DNA of 64,000 nt from Actinoplanes sp040639655 (GCF_040639655.1 NZ_JBFAAI010000015.1:62001-126000); one strand, 5' to 3'. Positions 17,883 to 27,575 are shown, counted from the stretch's first letter. The notes: generated by a model from the letters alone, not told the origin. Translations and numbers: made by a program.

Positions 17883-18647
17883 ATGTCGCGCAGCAACGAA
17901 GCCGGAAGAACGCAGCGGAAAGCCGCCAGGCAAGAACGTATCGAGGCCGTGCTGGCCCGCCGGAGCGGGTTCGTCCCGCCGGTGGCGTCCGGCGCCGCGT
18001 TGCGGTTCGCCGACGACTACGCGCGGACCAACCTGCTGACCTATCTGTACGACGCTCTCGACGCGCCTGCCGCCGGCGCCCGCGTGGCCGGCTACGAGGT
18101 GGCCGGTCACGGCCGTCGTGCCGGGGAGACCAACCGCGAGCGTGCCCGGCGCGGCGTCTCCCTGTCCGCCGGCTCCTGCCTCCCCGGCACGCTCGGTGAC
18201 CTGTTCGGCGCACCCACCGGTGACACCCGGCCCGACGTCCCCGGCGCCGAACCCACCGCCCTGACCTGGGCGGGCATGTGGTCCGACCAGTGCCTGCTCG
18301 GTGGCCTCCAGCATGCCCACACACTCGCCGAGCTGGTGATCGCCGGCGACATCGGCACCGTCGAGACCATTGCGGGTCTGCCACGGGCCGACGCCTACGC
18401 GGACCACTCGCTGTCGTTCGGTGCCATCCCCAACGACGTGCTGTCGCTCGCCGTCGACGCCTTCCGCGAACGGCTCGAGGACCACGAGGAGATCTTCGAC
18501 CCCGAGCGGACCGTCGACATGACCGCGCCGCTGTCGGCGCTGCCGGAGATGCTGCTGGCCGCCCGCCACGACTGGACCACCACCGAACTGCTGGCCCTGG
18601 TCATCGCCGGGCTCGCGCCGATCGAGCGGGCGACGTCTCACTTCTGA
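17883..18647 (+). CDS. Hypothetical protein
   Basis: 254 residues from ATG 17883, soluble, with a very basic N-terminal 30 residues (many Arg/Lys) and a helix-rich remainder. There is no signal peptide, membrane span or motif I recognise. Codon usage is typical for the window. It stands alone: 82 bp after the chemoreceptor and 28 bp before the convergent CBM2-like gene. Confidence 0.55.
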   Translation: MSRSNEAGRTQRKAARQERIEAVLARRSGFVPPVASGAALRFADDYARTNLLTYLYDALDAPAAGARVAGYEVAGHGRRAGETNRERARRGVSLSAGSCLPGTLGDLFGAPTGDTRPDVPGAEPTALTWAGMWSDQCLLGGLQHAHTLAELVIAGDIGTVETIAGLPRADAYADHSLSFGAIPNDVLSLAVDAFRERLEDHEEIFDPERTVDMTAPLSALPEMLLAARHDWTTTELLALVIAGLAPIERATSHF

Positions 18648-18675
18648 CCCCCGCCGCCCCGCCGCGCGGAGCGGC

Positions 18676-19413
18676 TCATGAGGTGCACGGGACACCGTCG
18701 AGGCGGCAGTCCTCGGGTGCAGCGTCGATCAGAGTCGCGCCGTGCACCTCGAAGGAGACAGACACCTGCTCACCGGGCTTGATCGAGGCCGTCGTCCCGT
18801 CGGGTACTAACGTCCACACGGCGTCCTGCCGGGTGACGGTCGCGCCCTTGACGTCGTCGATCCACAGTGTGGATCGGGGCAGCGTGACGGTAAGCGTCCA
18901 TCCCGTACGGCTCGCTACACCCGGGTTCGCGACCGTCACCTCGGTCCGGTAGCCGAGCAGCCCGACCACGTACGGCGTGGTGGTGTAGCCGGCCGTCAGC
19001 GGCACGGGGGCCACGCTCGCGCCGGCCGCCGGTGGTCGCGAACCGGCGACGCCCGCGGCCCGTGCCGGTGATCGGGAGGCTCTGACCGCCGCCGGTGCGG
19101 TGGCGGCCGTCGCCGGGCCGGCGGACGGCGAGACGGTGACCGGCGCGGGCTGCCGCTCCGGCAGTCCGGCGGCCTCCTCCGGGCGGACCGGCCGCTGGTA
19201 CGGCCGGGTCACCAGCAGCACGACCAGCACCGCCGTGATCGCCACGGCGGCCAGCCCACCGGCGGCCACCAGGAGCCGGCCGGCCACCGGGCGGGTGCCG
19301 GCGGCTCCGGCCGGACGCACCCGCGGTTCCGGCGACGGGCCGGTCAGCATGCCCGTGGCCAGCCGCCAGGCGGCGTCCCGGACCACATCCATCGGAGAAC
19401 GCCGCCCGCTCAT
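18676..19413 (-). CDS. Membrane-anchored protein with extracellular CBM2-like domain
   Basis: 245 residues from ATG 19413, which overlaps the upstream kinase stop as ATGA. A short cytoplasmic part, one span at about 45-70, a Pro/Ala/Thr-rich linker, then a beta-sandwich resembling CBM2 (GYRTEVTVANPG, GWTLTVTLP, a GEQVSVSF motif) ending in a Cys pair. It is the last gene of the Hsp70-LAL-kinase operon. A surface polysaccharide-binding part in a signalling operon suggests cell-wall or glycan sensing (inference). Confidence 0.7.
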   Translation of the reverse strand: MSGRRSPMDVVRDAAWRLATGMLTGPSPEPRVRPAGAAGTRPVAGRLLVAAGGLAAVAITAVLVVLLVTRPYQRPVRPEEAAGLPERQPAPVTVSPSAGPATAATAPAAVRASRSPARAAGVAGSRPPAAGASVAPVPLTAGYTTTPYVVGLLGYRTEVTVANPGVASRTGWTLTVTLPRSTLWIDDVKGATVTRQDAVWTLVPDGTTASIKPGEQVSVSFEVHGATLIDAAPEDCRLDGVPCTS

Positions 19414-21092
19414 TCGGCGACTGCCTGCAGGCCGGCAGGTGACTCGGCGCAGGTCCCGCCGTCGCCGGTGACGAGGGACGACGGGATGCGCACGGTGGCG
19501 ACGAGCCCGCCGGGTGCGTTGGCGAGCTGGACGGTGACGTCCTGACGGGCCGCGAACCGGCCGGCCGCCCACAGTCCCCACCAGGTGCCGCCCGGCGGTG
19601 GCTCGGCGTCGGCCATCACCTCGTGCCCGGTGGCGAGGTCGTCGCCGGTCATCCCGGGCCCGGTGTCGGTGACCGTGACCAGGTAGCCGTCGGGTCGGTG
19701 GTGCCCGGCAAGAGCGATGCGCGAGTCGGCCGGCGCGAAGGTCGCCGCGTTCTCCAGCAGTTCGGCCAGCAGGTGGACCACGTCGGTGACGGCGGTGCCG
19801 GCCAGATGGGTGGGCCCGGCCTCGGTGACGGTGACGCGTTCGTGGTCGCCGATCTCGGCAGTAGCCTCCGCCAGCACCTCGGTCATCGGCACGATGCGCT
19901 GCCGGCGGCGTTCCGGTGTGCCGCCGGTGAGGGTGATGGACTTCTCCAGGTTGCGGCGCAGCCGGGTGCCGAGGTCACCGGCCCGGCGCAGGTCGGCAGC
20001 GGTCTCCGGGTCGCCGGCGCGACGGGCCAGCGCGTCGAGCAGGCGTAGCTGCCGGTGCAGCAGCCCCTGGTTGCGGCGGTCGAGGTCGTGCAGCAGGACG
20101 TCCGGGCGGTACCGCGGCGCGGCGGACCGTTCGGGGGCGGCGGAGATCCCGCTGCCGGTACGGCCGCGCAGTGCCACGATCAGCACGGCGACCAGGGCGA
20201 CGAGACCGATGCCGCCGATGGTGCCGGCCCAGACCGTGGCCGTGACGGCCCGCGGGGTGGCGGCGTCGGCGGCCTCCCGCGCGGCCCGGTCCTGCAGATC
20301 CCAGAGTGCCGTGTTCAGTTCGTTGAATGCCGGTGACCAGGCCGACGGGTCCGGGATGCCGTCGGGCCGGGCCGCGATGTCGTCCTCGAGGGCCCGCAGG
20401 CGGCTCAGTGCCGGGCCGGCGGCCAATTGACGGTGGCGTTCGGCGGCACCGGCGGGAAGGGCGGCGCCGGCTGCGGTGAACAGGTCACGCCGGGCGCCGG
20501 CGAGCTGAGTCAAGCGGATCCGGTCGGTACGGGACGGGCCGCGCCCGGCCGCTGCGGCGGCGGCCAGCAGGGCGTCCTGTTCGGCGAGGAGTTCCCGGGA
20601 ACGGCTCAGCGCGATGATGCCGTTCGCGGTGCTGTCGCGCGGCGCGGTGCGGACGGTCGGTGCCGCGGCGCCGGACGGGTCGATGACGCCCGCGTAGGCG
20701 GTGACGGCCTGCCGCCGGTCGACGCGGCCGTCGTCGATGCCGGCCCGCAACGCTGGCAGTGTCTCCATCCGTTTCAGCAGCTCGTCGGCCGTACGCTCGG
20801 TGTCCGACGTGGTGAACCGGTGCAGCCAGGACCGGTCCGCCTGCCGCAACCGGCGGGCCGCGTCGTCGGTCCGGGCCCGCTGGGCGTCCCGTTCCACGAC
20901 GGGCGGCCCGGTGACCGTCAGCCGGCGTTCGGCTTCCAGGGCGAGCACCGCCTCGTCGACCGGCCGGTCGAGCCGGTCGGCGGTGACCCGGTCGGCGAGC
21001 GCCCGGACGGCCGTGGTGCCGGCGGGTACGGCGGCCGCGGCCCAGAACGTCACGAGCAGCGCGGCGCCGATCAGCCGGATCCGGCGGCTCAC
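19410..21092 (-). CDS. Sensor histidine kinase with NIT-like extracellular domain
   Basis: 560 residues from GTG 21092, overlapping the LAL stop as GTGA. N-terminal span about 7-28, a helical extracytoplasmic domain about 30-285 of the nitrate/nitrite-sensing (NIT) type, span about 287-308, a dimerisation region around RRNQGLLHRQLRLLDAL and a HATPase domain with N-box (LLENAATF) and G1 box (DTGPGM). As in other NIT kinases of actinomycetes, the classical H-box is not obvious, so phospho-acceptor identity is uncertain. No response regulator is adjacent; the neighbouring LAL protein could be its partner. Confidence 0.82.
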   Translation of the reverse strand: MSRRIRLIGAALLVTFWAAAAVPAGTTAVRALADRVTADRLDRPVDEAVLALEAERRLTVTGPPVVERDAQRARTDDAARRLRQADRSWLHRFTTSDTERTADELLKRMETLPALRAGIDDGRVDRRQAVTAYAGVIDPSGAAAPTVRTAPRDSTANGIIALSRSRELLAEQDALLAAAAAAGRGPSRTDRIRLTQLAGARRDLFTAAGAALPAGAAERHRQLAAGPALSRLRALEDDIAARPDGIPDPSAWSPAFNELNTALWDLQDRAAREAADAATPRAVTATVWAGTIGGIGLVALVAVLIVALRGRTGSGISAAPERSAAPRYRPDVLLHDLDRRNQGLLHRQLRLLDALARRAGDPETAADLRRAGDLGTRLRRNLEKSITLTGGTPERRRQRIVPMTEVLAEATAEIGDHERVTVTEAGPTHLAGTAVTDVVHLLAELLENAATFAPADSRIALAGHHRPDGYLVTVTDTGPGMTGDDLATGHEVMADAEPPPGGTWWGLWAAGRFAARQDVTVQLANAPGGLVATVRIPSSLVTGDGGTCAESPAGLQAVAE

Positions 21093-23539
21093 GGGGTGGC
21101 CTCGGGGTCACCGAGCAGTTCGCGGAGCCGGCTGAGCAGTTCGTGCCGGTCGGTGCAGCCCAGTCGCTGCCGGATACGTGCCATGTGATGCTCCACGGTC
21201 TTCGCCGACAGGTACAGCCGGTCGGCGATCTGCCGGTACGTCATGCCGGCCAGCACGAGCGCGCCGACCTCGCGTTCGCGGGCGCTGAGCAGCTGCTGGC
21301 CGGTGGCCGTCGAAGCGGGGTGCTCGGCCCTGATCCCGCGGTCCTGCATCGCGCGGGCCGAGTCGAGCAGCAGGGCCATCGCCTTGCGGTCGGAGGTGCG
21401 GATCGCGGCCTGCCCGGCGAGCCGGGCGGCGTCCCAGGTGAGCCCGGCCAGGCTCAGCGTGCGGGAGGCGGCCACCACCGTCCCCGGGTCGGCCCGCCCT
21501 GCGAGTACGCCGAGCCAGACCGTCGCGGCGGCGGCGAAAGCGGCGGCGTACAGCCCGGCGGTCCGGGCGGCGTCCAGGACGGTGGCGTGCCGGCGGGCGG
21601 TCTCCTGGTCGTCGGCCAGGATCGCGGCCTGCAGCCGGTACCAGTGCGTCAGGACCGTCCACGCCGGCGGGTCGCCGAGTTCGGCGAGCAGCCGGTCGGC
21701 GTCGGCGAGATGCCCGGCGACCCGGTGGAACTCGCCGAGGCGTGCCGCGGCGACCGCCAGTTCGCCGAGCGGCAGCAGGTTGAACAACTCGACGGGCTGG
21801 CCGATCAGCGCCTGGCAGGCGTCCGGCCAGGCGCTGCGCAGCCCGACCAGGTCGCCGTTACGGCGGGCGAGCGCGACCCGCAGCGCCGCCGCGAGCAGGT
21901 CGTCGCGGCCCTGGGCGGCGGTGGCGGCGGCCGTCGCGGGCAGGCGCTGCTCGACCTCGGTGAGCCGCCCGCGCAGCAGCAGCACCCAGGTACGCAGCAG
22001 GTGGTGCCGGGTGGCGAGCAGGGCGCCGCCGGTGCCACGGTGCTCGGCGCGGGTCAGCAGGGTGTCGGCGACGTCGAGTTCGGTGCAGTGCATCGCGAGG
22101 AGGGCGCCGGCCGCGGCCGGGCTGTCCGGCAGGAGGGCGGCCGGCCCGGCCGGATCGATCAGGGTGGCCGCTTGGACCAGGGTGGACAGGGCGGTGGCCG
22201 GCGGGCCGGTCACCGATTCGGCGATTCCGCGGGCCATCAGGGTCGCGGCAGCGCTCAGCGACGTCGGCGGCTGGGCCGTGGGGTCGTCCGGGCGGATCAG
22301 GCGCTGGGCGTCGCCGAGCCGCCCGACCGCGGTGAGACCGACGGCGGCGAAACCGTTCGCCACGTCGGTGCCGGCCCACTCGTAGAGGCGGACGGCCTGG
22401 GCGGTCTGCCCGCGGTGGGCCAGGACGGTGGCCGCCACGTAGGCGGCCTCGGCCCGCTGCTGCGGTGTGCCGGCGGCCAGGACCTGGTCGGTGAGGCGGG
22501 AGGCGTGGTCCAGGTCGCCGGCCAGCGCGGTGGCCAGGGCCCGCCGGGCCGCGGTGGTACGACCCGCTCCGGCGGCCGCGGCGAACAGTTCCGCGGCCAG
22601 CGCCGGATCGTCACCGAGCGCCTCCTCGCCGGCTGCCTCGTACACGTGGCCGAGGCCGCTGCCGGCGGCGCCGGGCACCAGGCCGGGCGCGGCGGCGACC
22701 CGCAGCAGGGGCCGGACCAGCGGCAGGACCGGGCCGCCGCGGGCCATCTGCTGGGCGGCGAGGCGCTGCCGTACGTCGATGCGCTGACTGATCGGGGCGA
22801 GGGCGGCGATCGCCCGCCGGGCCAACGGAACGAGGGTGCCGTCGGCGGCCAGCATGCCGGTGGCGCGGCCCGCGTCGACGAGTTCGGCGACGTCAGCATC
22901 GCGGTCGACGACCGCGGCGACCAGGTCGAACGAGAGCCCGGCACCGGCCTCGACGGCAAGCAGCAGGGTACGGACGTCCGCGTCGAGTTCGTCGAGCTCG
23001 GCGGCGAACGGGGCGAGCGCGGCGACCGGTACGTGCGGCGGATCGCCCGGTCCGGTGGCGGGGAGGGCGTCGGCGAGGCGGGTCACGTACCGGGCGATGC
23101 CGGAGGTCTGCGCGATCACCCAGGCGACCAGCTCCTCGGACGGGGCGGTCAGGTGCGCGGCGACCTGGGCGGGCGTCAGCGCGGGCAGGGTGATGGCCGG
23201 GCCGCCGCGGCGCAGCACCTCGATCAGCCGCAGCAGTTCCGGGCGGCGCGGCCACGGCCGGTGCGCGACGACGATCCGCGCGTCCGGGCGCTCGGCGTGC
23301 TCGCGCAGGTCGTCCAGCTGCTGCGGGGTGAGCAGGTGAGCGTCGTCGATCAGCAGGACGTGGTCGGCGGAGGGATGCCGAGGCGGCCACGGCCCGGCCA
23401 CGGTTGCTCCGGCGCTGCGGTACGCGTCGGTCAGCTGCCGCAGCAGGGCGGTCTTGCCGTGACCGCCGGGCGCGCCGACGCAGGCGTGCAGCGGGGCGGC
23501 CGGGTCGGCGGTGACCCGGGCCAGGACGGTCGTCGTCAT
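21089..23539 (-). CDS. Large ATP-binding LuxR-family (LAL) regulator, IniR-like
   Basis: 816 residues: P-loop GAPGGHGKT at 22-30, Walker B LLIDDAH around 61-68, a long helical-repeat middle and a C-terminal LuxR helix-turn-helix (LSAREREVGALVLAGMTYRQIADRLYLSAKTVEHH). LAL regulators of this kind (IniR in mycobacteria) control iniBAC genes. This one is transcribed away from an iniBAC-like set and overlaps both its neighbours by 4 nt, so it is the likely activator of the divergent operon. The trigger is unknown; in IniR it is thought to be trehalose-related. Confidence 0.85.
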   Translation of the reverse strand: MTTTVLARVTADPAAPLHACVGAPGGHGKTALLRQLTDAYRSAGATVAGPWPPRHPSADHVLLIDDAHLLTPQQLDDLREHAERPDARIVVAHRPWPRRPELLRLIEVLRRGGPAITLPALTPAQVAAHLTAPSEELVAWVIAQTSGIARYVTRLADALPATGPGDPPHVPVAALAPFAAELDELDADVRTLLLAVEAGAGLSFDLVAAVVDRDADVAELVDAGRATGMLAADGTLVPLARRAIAALAPISQRIDVRQRLAAQQMARGGPVLPLVRPLLRVAAAPGLVPGAAGSGLGHVYEAAGEEALGDDPALAAELFAAAAGAGRTTAARRALATALAGDLDHASRLTDQVLAAGTPQQRAEAAYVAATVLAHRGQTAQAVRLYEWAGTDVANGFAAVGLTAVGRLGDAQRLIRPDDPTAQPPTSLSAAATLMARGIAESVTGPPATALSTLVQAATLIDPAGPAALLPDSPAAAGALLAMHCTELDVADTLLTRAEHRGTGGALLATRHHLLRTWVLLLRGRLTEVEQRLPATAAATAAQGRDDLLAAALRVALARRNGDLVGLRSAWPDACQALIGQPVELFNLLPLGELAVAAARLGEFHRVAGHLADADRLLAELGDPPAWTVLTHWYRLQAAILADDQETARRHATVLDAARTAGLYAAAFAAAATVWLGVLAGRADPGTVVAASRTLSLAGLTWDAARLAGQAAIRTSDRKAMALLLDSARAMQDRGIRAEHPASTATGQQLLSAREREVGALVLAGMTYRQIADRLYLSAKTVEHHMARIRQRLGCTDRHELLSRLRELLGDPEATP

Positions 23540-24507
23540 CGGGCATCCGCCCGGACCGGCGTGCGGTTCAACGGCGGAAGGATCGCGAACGCGTCGGTGG
23601 GGCCGGCGACAGAGCGCTGGCCGGCGGGTACGGCGGGCCGCCCGGCCAGCGCGGCACCGATCGCCACGGTCATGCGGGGCTGGGGGTCACGCACGATCGG
23701 TGCGGGGAACACCGCGGCGAGCAGATCGGACACGTACGTACATACGGCCCCATCCGCTCCGGCGATCAACATTGCCGACAGATCCTCAGGTTTGTGTCCA
23801 CAACTGCGCACCAGCGCGGCCGTCAGATCCACGGTGGGCCGGATCAAAGCCCGGGCCTCCGCGGGCGTCAGACCGTCGGCCTCGAAACCGCCGACGTCAC
23901 TGAGCTCCGCGGACGCGAGCAGTTCCATCCGGCCCGGCTGCTGAGGCGCCACCAGGGCCACCTCGGCGGTCGAGCCGCCCAGCCGGTAGACGCCCAGCAG
24001 GCCGCCGACGGTGGCCGCGCGGCCGGCGGCCTGGTGACACTCCACCACGGCACGGGCCCGGGCCACCGCGACGCAACCCATCAGGTCGGCCTCCGCCAGG
24101 CCGGCCTGCAGCAGCCCGAGCCGGCCGGCACCCCAGCCGGACGGGTGGGCCAGCGCGACGCGGACCGGCGGCTCCCCCATGATCTCCCAGACGCGGTCCA
24201 CCACCCACCGGGCCATCGCGGCGGTCAGGCCGTGGGCCGGGAAGTAGCCGCCGCCAAAGTACATCGGCAGCGGATCGCCGACCCGCTGCAGGTAACCGCC
24301 GACGGCGTCGGCCGGGTGCTGCCCGACCTCGGCCGGGACCACGGCGCCGTCCGCGGTCATCCGCAGCGCGGAGGCGACCACCGGCGAACGGGCGCCCAGG
24401 GAGATCGGCTGCGCCGGTCCCCAGCCGGGTTCGCCGGTGCCGGCCGGACGGCAGATGGCCGCTTTGACGGTGCCGACACCGATGTCGATTCCCAGCACGT
24501 AGGACAC
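23536..24507 (-). CDS. Hsp70/actin-fold ATPase-like protein
   Basis: 323 residues from GTG 24507 with GAGGAG 8 nt upstream. It begins with the phosphate-1 motif of the actin/Hsp70 fold (VLGIDIGVGTVKAAI) and contains a second glycine-rich phosphate-2-like segment (VYRLGGSTAEVAL). It is shorter than DnaK and has no substrate-binding domain. It is the first gene of the leftward operon and overlaps the LAL gene by 4 nt. Hsp70-like proteins of this class sit next to LAL/ini genes in actinobacteria; the exact role is unknown. Confidence 0.78.
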   Translation of the reverse strand: MSYVLGIDIGVGTVKAAICRPAGTGEPGWGPAQPISLGARSPVVASALRMTADGAVVPAEVGQHPADAVGGYLQRVGDPLPMYFGGGYFPAHGLTAAMARWVVDRVWEIMGEPPVRVALAHPSGWGAGRLGLLQAGLAEADLMGCVAVARARAVVECHQAAGRAATVGGLLGVYRLGGSTAEVALVAPQQPGRMELLASAELSDVGGFEADGLTPAEARALIRPTVDLTAALVRSCGHKPEDLSAMLIAGADGAVCTYVSDLLAAVFPAPIVRDPQPRMTVAIGAALAGRPAVPAGQRSVAGPTDAFAILPPLNRTPVRADAR

Positions 24508-24759
24508 GCGTTCAACTCCTCAGACGGCGGTACCCGATGTTCGTACCAAATGGCGGGTTTGAAACGTCCCCCCAAAAATCGGGCGCCAGAGATCCCCTAA
24601 TCCCCTAACCGGCGGGCGGGCCGAGTGGGGGACCCGGCCCCGATGCCCGTCGATGGCCCCCGCCGTACGTTTCTTCTCGGCGCCGGGCCCGCGCCGCTCG
24701 ATCCGCATCTCAGCCCGATCCGCACCGCCCCGATACGCACCAGCGTCAAGGAGCTCGCC
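24508..24759. promoter_or_regulatory. Divergent promoter region of the ini-like locus with tandem TCCCCTAA
   Basis: 252 bp separate the Hsp70 and IniB-like starts. The stretch contains the perfect tandem repeat TCCCCTAA TCCCCTAA at 24593-24608 and an AT-richer block at 24541-24583 (with GTTTGAAAC), both candidate recognition elements for the LAL regulator. No clear -10/-35 pair could be fixed by eye. Confidence 0.4.
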
Positions 24760-25605
24760 ATGACCTCGCCCACCCTGCAGGACTTCGTTCTCAACCTGAT
24801 CTACGACCCGGCCGCCCGGTCCGCGTTCGAACTGGACCCGGAGGCGACCCTGCGGCACGCCGGGCTGGACGACATCACCGCCACCGACGTGCAGCAGGTG
24901 CTGCCGCTGGTGATCGACTCCGCACCGGTCGCCGGGCTGACCGGCCCGGACGGCCTCGACGACCTCACCACCGGGGTGGCCAGCCTCGACGTGGCCGGTG
25001 CGGTGGCGCAGCTGCAGGCGATCGCCGCGCACGTCACGCCGCACGACGCGGTGGAGGTCAACGCCACCAGCAGTGTCAACGTGACCGTGCTCGGACTGGA
25101 CGCCGACGGGCTGGCGCAGGTCTCGGTGCTGCCGGGCGCCGTCGACCTGAGCGTCGGCTCGGCCGCGACCTCCGGTGGGCTGTCGGCCGACCACGATCCG
25201 GCACTCGACGTGGACAGCGCGGTGGCCGTCACGACTCCGGCGGCCGGGACGGCCTCGGTCTACGGCGTGCAGCCGTACAGCACGGGAGCCGGCGACGCCG
25301 GGCTGAACGACGACCTGGGCGGAGTTCTCGATACCGTGACGAACGCACCGTCGGTGGTGGAACCCGCCGGATCCGGACTTCTTGACGTCCCGGGGGTCCA
25401 CGAGGCAACCTCTTCGATCGGATCGCTGATCCAGCCGGACCTCGGTTCCGTAACCTCCATCGACGCGGTCGACGGCCTGGGCGGCACCGTGACCGGCACG
25501 GTCAGCGGTGCCGGCGACACCCTGCACGGTGTGACGGGTCTGCTGGGCCGCGGCGACGACGCCCCCGAGCAGCCGGCGCACGGCGAGGTGTTCGGCATCT
25601 TGTAA
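24760..25605 (+). CDS. IniB-like protein
   Basis: 281 residues from ATG 24760 (AAGGAG 6 nt upstream). The N-terminal about 45 residues match the IniB N-terminal domain (TLQDFVLNLIYDPAARSAFELDPEATLRHAGL). The rest is low-complexity Asp/Gly/Val/Thr sequence, as in mycobacterial IniB and related cell-wall-associated proteins. No signal peptide is evident. It is the first gene of the rightward operon and is followed 32 bp later by the first dynamin-like GTPase, matching the iniB-iniA-iniC order. Confidence 0.82.
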   Translation: MTSPTLQDFVLNLIYDPAARSAFELDPEATLRHAGLDDITATDVQQVLPLVIDSAPVAGLTGPDGLDDLTTGVASLDVAGAVAQLQAIAAHVTPHDAVEVNATSSVNVTVLGLDADGLAQVSVLPGAVDLSVGSAATSGGLSADHDPALDVDSAVAVTTPAAGTASVYGVQPYSTGAGDAGLNDDLGGVLDTVTNAPSVVEPAGSGLLDVPGVHEATSSIGSLIQPDLGSVTSIDAVDGLGGTVTGTVSGAGDTLHGVTGLLGRGDDAPEQPAHGEVFGIL

Positions 25606-25637
25606 GGGGCACCATGACGAAAGGCTGACGGACGCGG

Positions 25638-27575
25638 ATGACGAACTGGGAAGCCGGGACGACGGCACAGACGGGTCCCGCCTCCCTGATTCCGCGTCCG
25701 CGGCCGGCTCCCGACCCGCTGCGCGGTGCCGCCGTCGGCACCGATCCCTGGTGGATGGACACCATGGACGCGGTGATCCGCACCTGTCACGCGCACGGCC
25801 GGCCGGATCTGGCAGAACGTCTCGCCCGCCGCCGGGCCCGCCTGCTTCACCCCCAGCTGCGGGTCCTGGTGGCCGGCACCGCCCAGCAGGGCCGCAGCCG
25901 GCTCGTCAACGCGCTGATCAACGCACCCGTGTGCGGCCTCTTGCCGGACACCGACGCCGTCGTGCCCACCGTGGTACACCACGCCGACACCCCGACCGCA
26001 CACCTGATCAGGCGTGAGTCGGCAGCCGCCGACTGGACGGCAGCGGTCGGGCTGCAGGCGCGGATCCCGCTCGTCCCGGACCGGCTCGCGGCGTCGCTGG
26101 CCGAGGCCACCGCAGCGCTGCCCGGCGACGCGCCGGTGCACGTCGACATCGGCGTGCCGCGGTCACTGCTGGCCGGTGGTCTCGTGCTGATCGACGCGCC
26201 CGCGCTGTCACCGGCCGCCGGGGACGACGCGGTGGCCGCGGCCCGCGATCTCGCCGACCGGGCCGGCGCCGACCTGGTGCTGTACGCCTGCGAGGCGGGC
26301 CGGCAGCTCAGCGATGCCGAACTGACCGTCCTGGCCGGGCTCGGACAGATCTTCCCCGGACTGGTGGTCGTCCTCACCAAGGCGGACTACGCCGCTGACT
26401 GGCGCCGGGACGTGGCGGAGAACCGCATCCGGCTGAACCGGGCCGGCATCCCGGCGGCGGTGGCCGCGGTGTCGTCGTCGCTGCGGCTGCACGCGGTACG
26501 TACCGGTGACGAGACCCTCAACCGGGAGTCCGGCTTCACCGACCTGCTCGTCCACCTGCGGCAGATGGCCGGCGCCAAACCGGATCGCCTGGCCCGGGCC
26601 ACCGCCGGGGCGCTGGGCCGGCTCGCGCTGCAGGAACTCGCCGCACCGCTACGTGCCGAACTGGAGAATCAGGACGCGGCCGGCTCCTCCGACGCCGCGG
26701 CGAACCTGCAGGCCACCCACCGGCGGCTCGACGACCTGCGCAAATGCACGGTCCGCTGGCAGAACCGGCTGTCCGACGAGGTCGCCGACCTGATGTCCGA
26801 CATCGAGCACGACCTGCGGGAACGGGTGAAGGCACTGCTCGCCGAGGCCGACGAGTTCTTCGCCACCAACGACCCGGCCAAGACCTGGGACGAGTTCGAG
26901 TCGTGGCTGCGGGACGCGTTGCGGGATCTGGCGCAGACCAGCATGACCGGGCTGGCCGAACGCACCGAGTGGATGGCCCACCGCACCGCCGGCATGTTCC
27001 CGCCGGAGGCCGGCAACGTGCTGCCACCGACCGCGCTCGCCATCACCGACGGCAACTCGCTCTCGGGGGTGTCCACGCTCGACGCGCCACCGGTGGCGAC
27101 GTTCACACCGGGGCAGAAACTCTTCATCGGACTGCGCGGGTCGTACGGCGGGGTGGTGATGTTCGGTCTGGCCACCAGCCTGGCCGGCATGTCGTTGATC
27201 AACCCGATCTCGATCGGCGGTGGCGCGCTGTTCGGCGGCAAGAGCGTCCGCGACGAGAGCAAGACGCTGCTCAAACGGCGGCAGACCGAGGCACGCAACG
27301 CGGTACGCCAGCACGTCGACGACATCTTCACCAAACTCAACAAGGACGCCCGTGACAGTGTCCGGCAGGCACAGCGTGCGCTGCGTGACCACTTCACCGC
27401 CGTCACCGAGGACCTGCAGGAAGACGCCATGGAGTCGCTGCGCAACGCCAAGGCCGCCGCCGATCGGGATGCCGCCGCCCGCGAGGCCCGCAACCGCCGG
27501 GTGCGCGAGGAACTGACCCGGCTCGCTGAACTGCACGCGCAGGCGCAGGCCCTGACCGAACGGGCCCGGGCTTGA
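25638..27575 (+). CDS. IniA-like dynamin-family GTPase with altered P-loop
   Basis: 645 residues from ATG 25638. GTPase domain about 70-310: G1 reads GTAQQGRS at 80-87, so the usual Lys is R86; G3 is LIDAPAL; G4 is LTKAD. Long helical stalk segments follow, with a hydrophobic hairpin at about 500-530 (LRGSYGGVVMFGLATSLAGMS) that could insert into membrane, and a coiled C-terminus. Mycobacterial IniA is a membrane-remodelling dynamin-like protein induced by cell-wall drugs. The gene overlaps the next GTPase gene at TTGA. Confidence 0.82.
   Translation: MTNWEAGTTAQTGPASLIPRPRPAPDPLRGAAVGTDPWWMDTMDAVIRTCHAHGRPDLAERLARRRARLLHPQLRVLVAGTAQQGRSRLVNALINAPVCGLLPDTDAVVPTVVHHADTPTAHLIRRESAAADWTAAVGLQARIPLVPDRLAASLAEATAALPGDAPVHVDIGVPRSLLAGGLVLIDAPALSPAAGDDAVAAARDLADRAGADLVLYACEAGRQLSDAELTVLAGLGQIFPGLVVVLTKADYAADWRRDVAENRIRLNRAGIPAAVAAVSSSLRLHAVRTGDETLNRESGFTDLLVHLRQMAGAKPDRLARATAGALGRLALQELAAPLRAELENQDAAGSSDAAANLQATHRRLDDLRKCTVRWQNRLSDEVADLMSDIEHDLRERVKALLAEADEFFATNDPAKTWDEFESWLRDALRDLAQTSMTGLAERTEWMAHRTAGMFPPEAGNVLPPTALAITDGNSLSGVSTLDAPPVATFTPGQKLFIGLRGSYGGVVMFGLATSLAGMSLINPISIGGGALFGGKSVRDESKTLLKRRQTEARNAVRQHVDDIFTKLNKDARDSVRQAQRALRDHFTAVTEDLQEDAMESLRNAKAAADRDAAAREARNRRVREELTRLAELHAQAQALTERARA

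Noticed and set aside
21143..23944. Plus-strand ORF of 933 codons opposite the LAL regulator
   Set aside because: The longest shadow in the window; no domain, and the opposite frame has a P-loop and a LuxR HTH.
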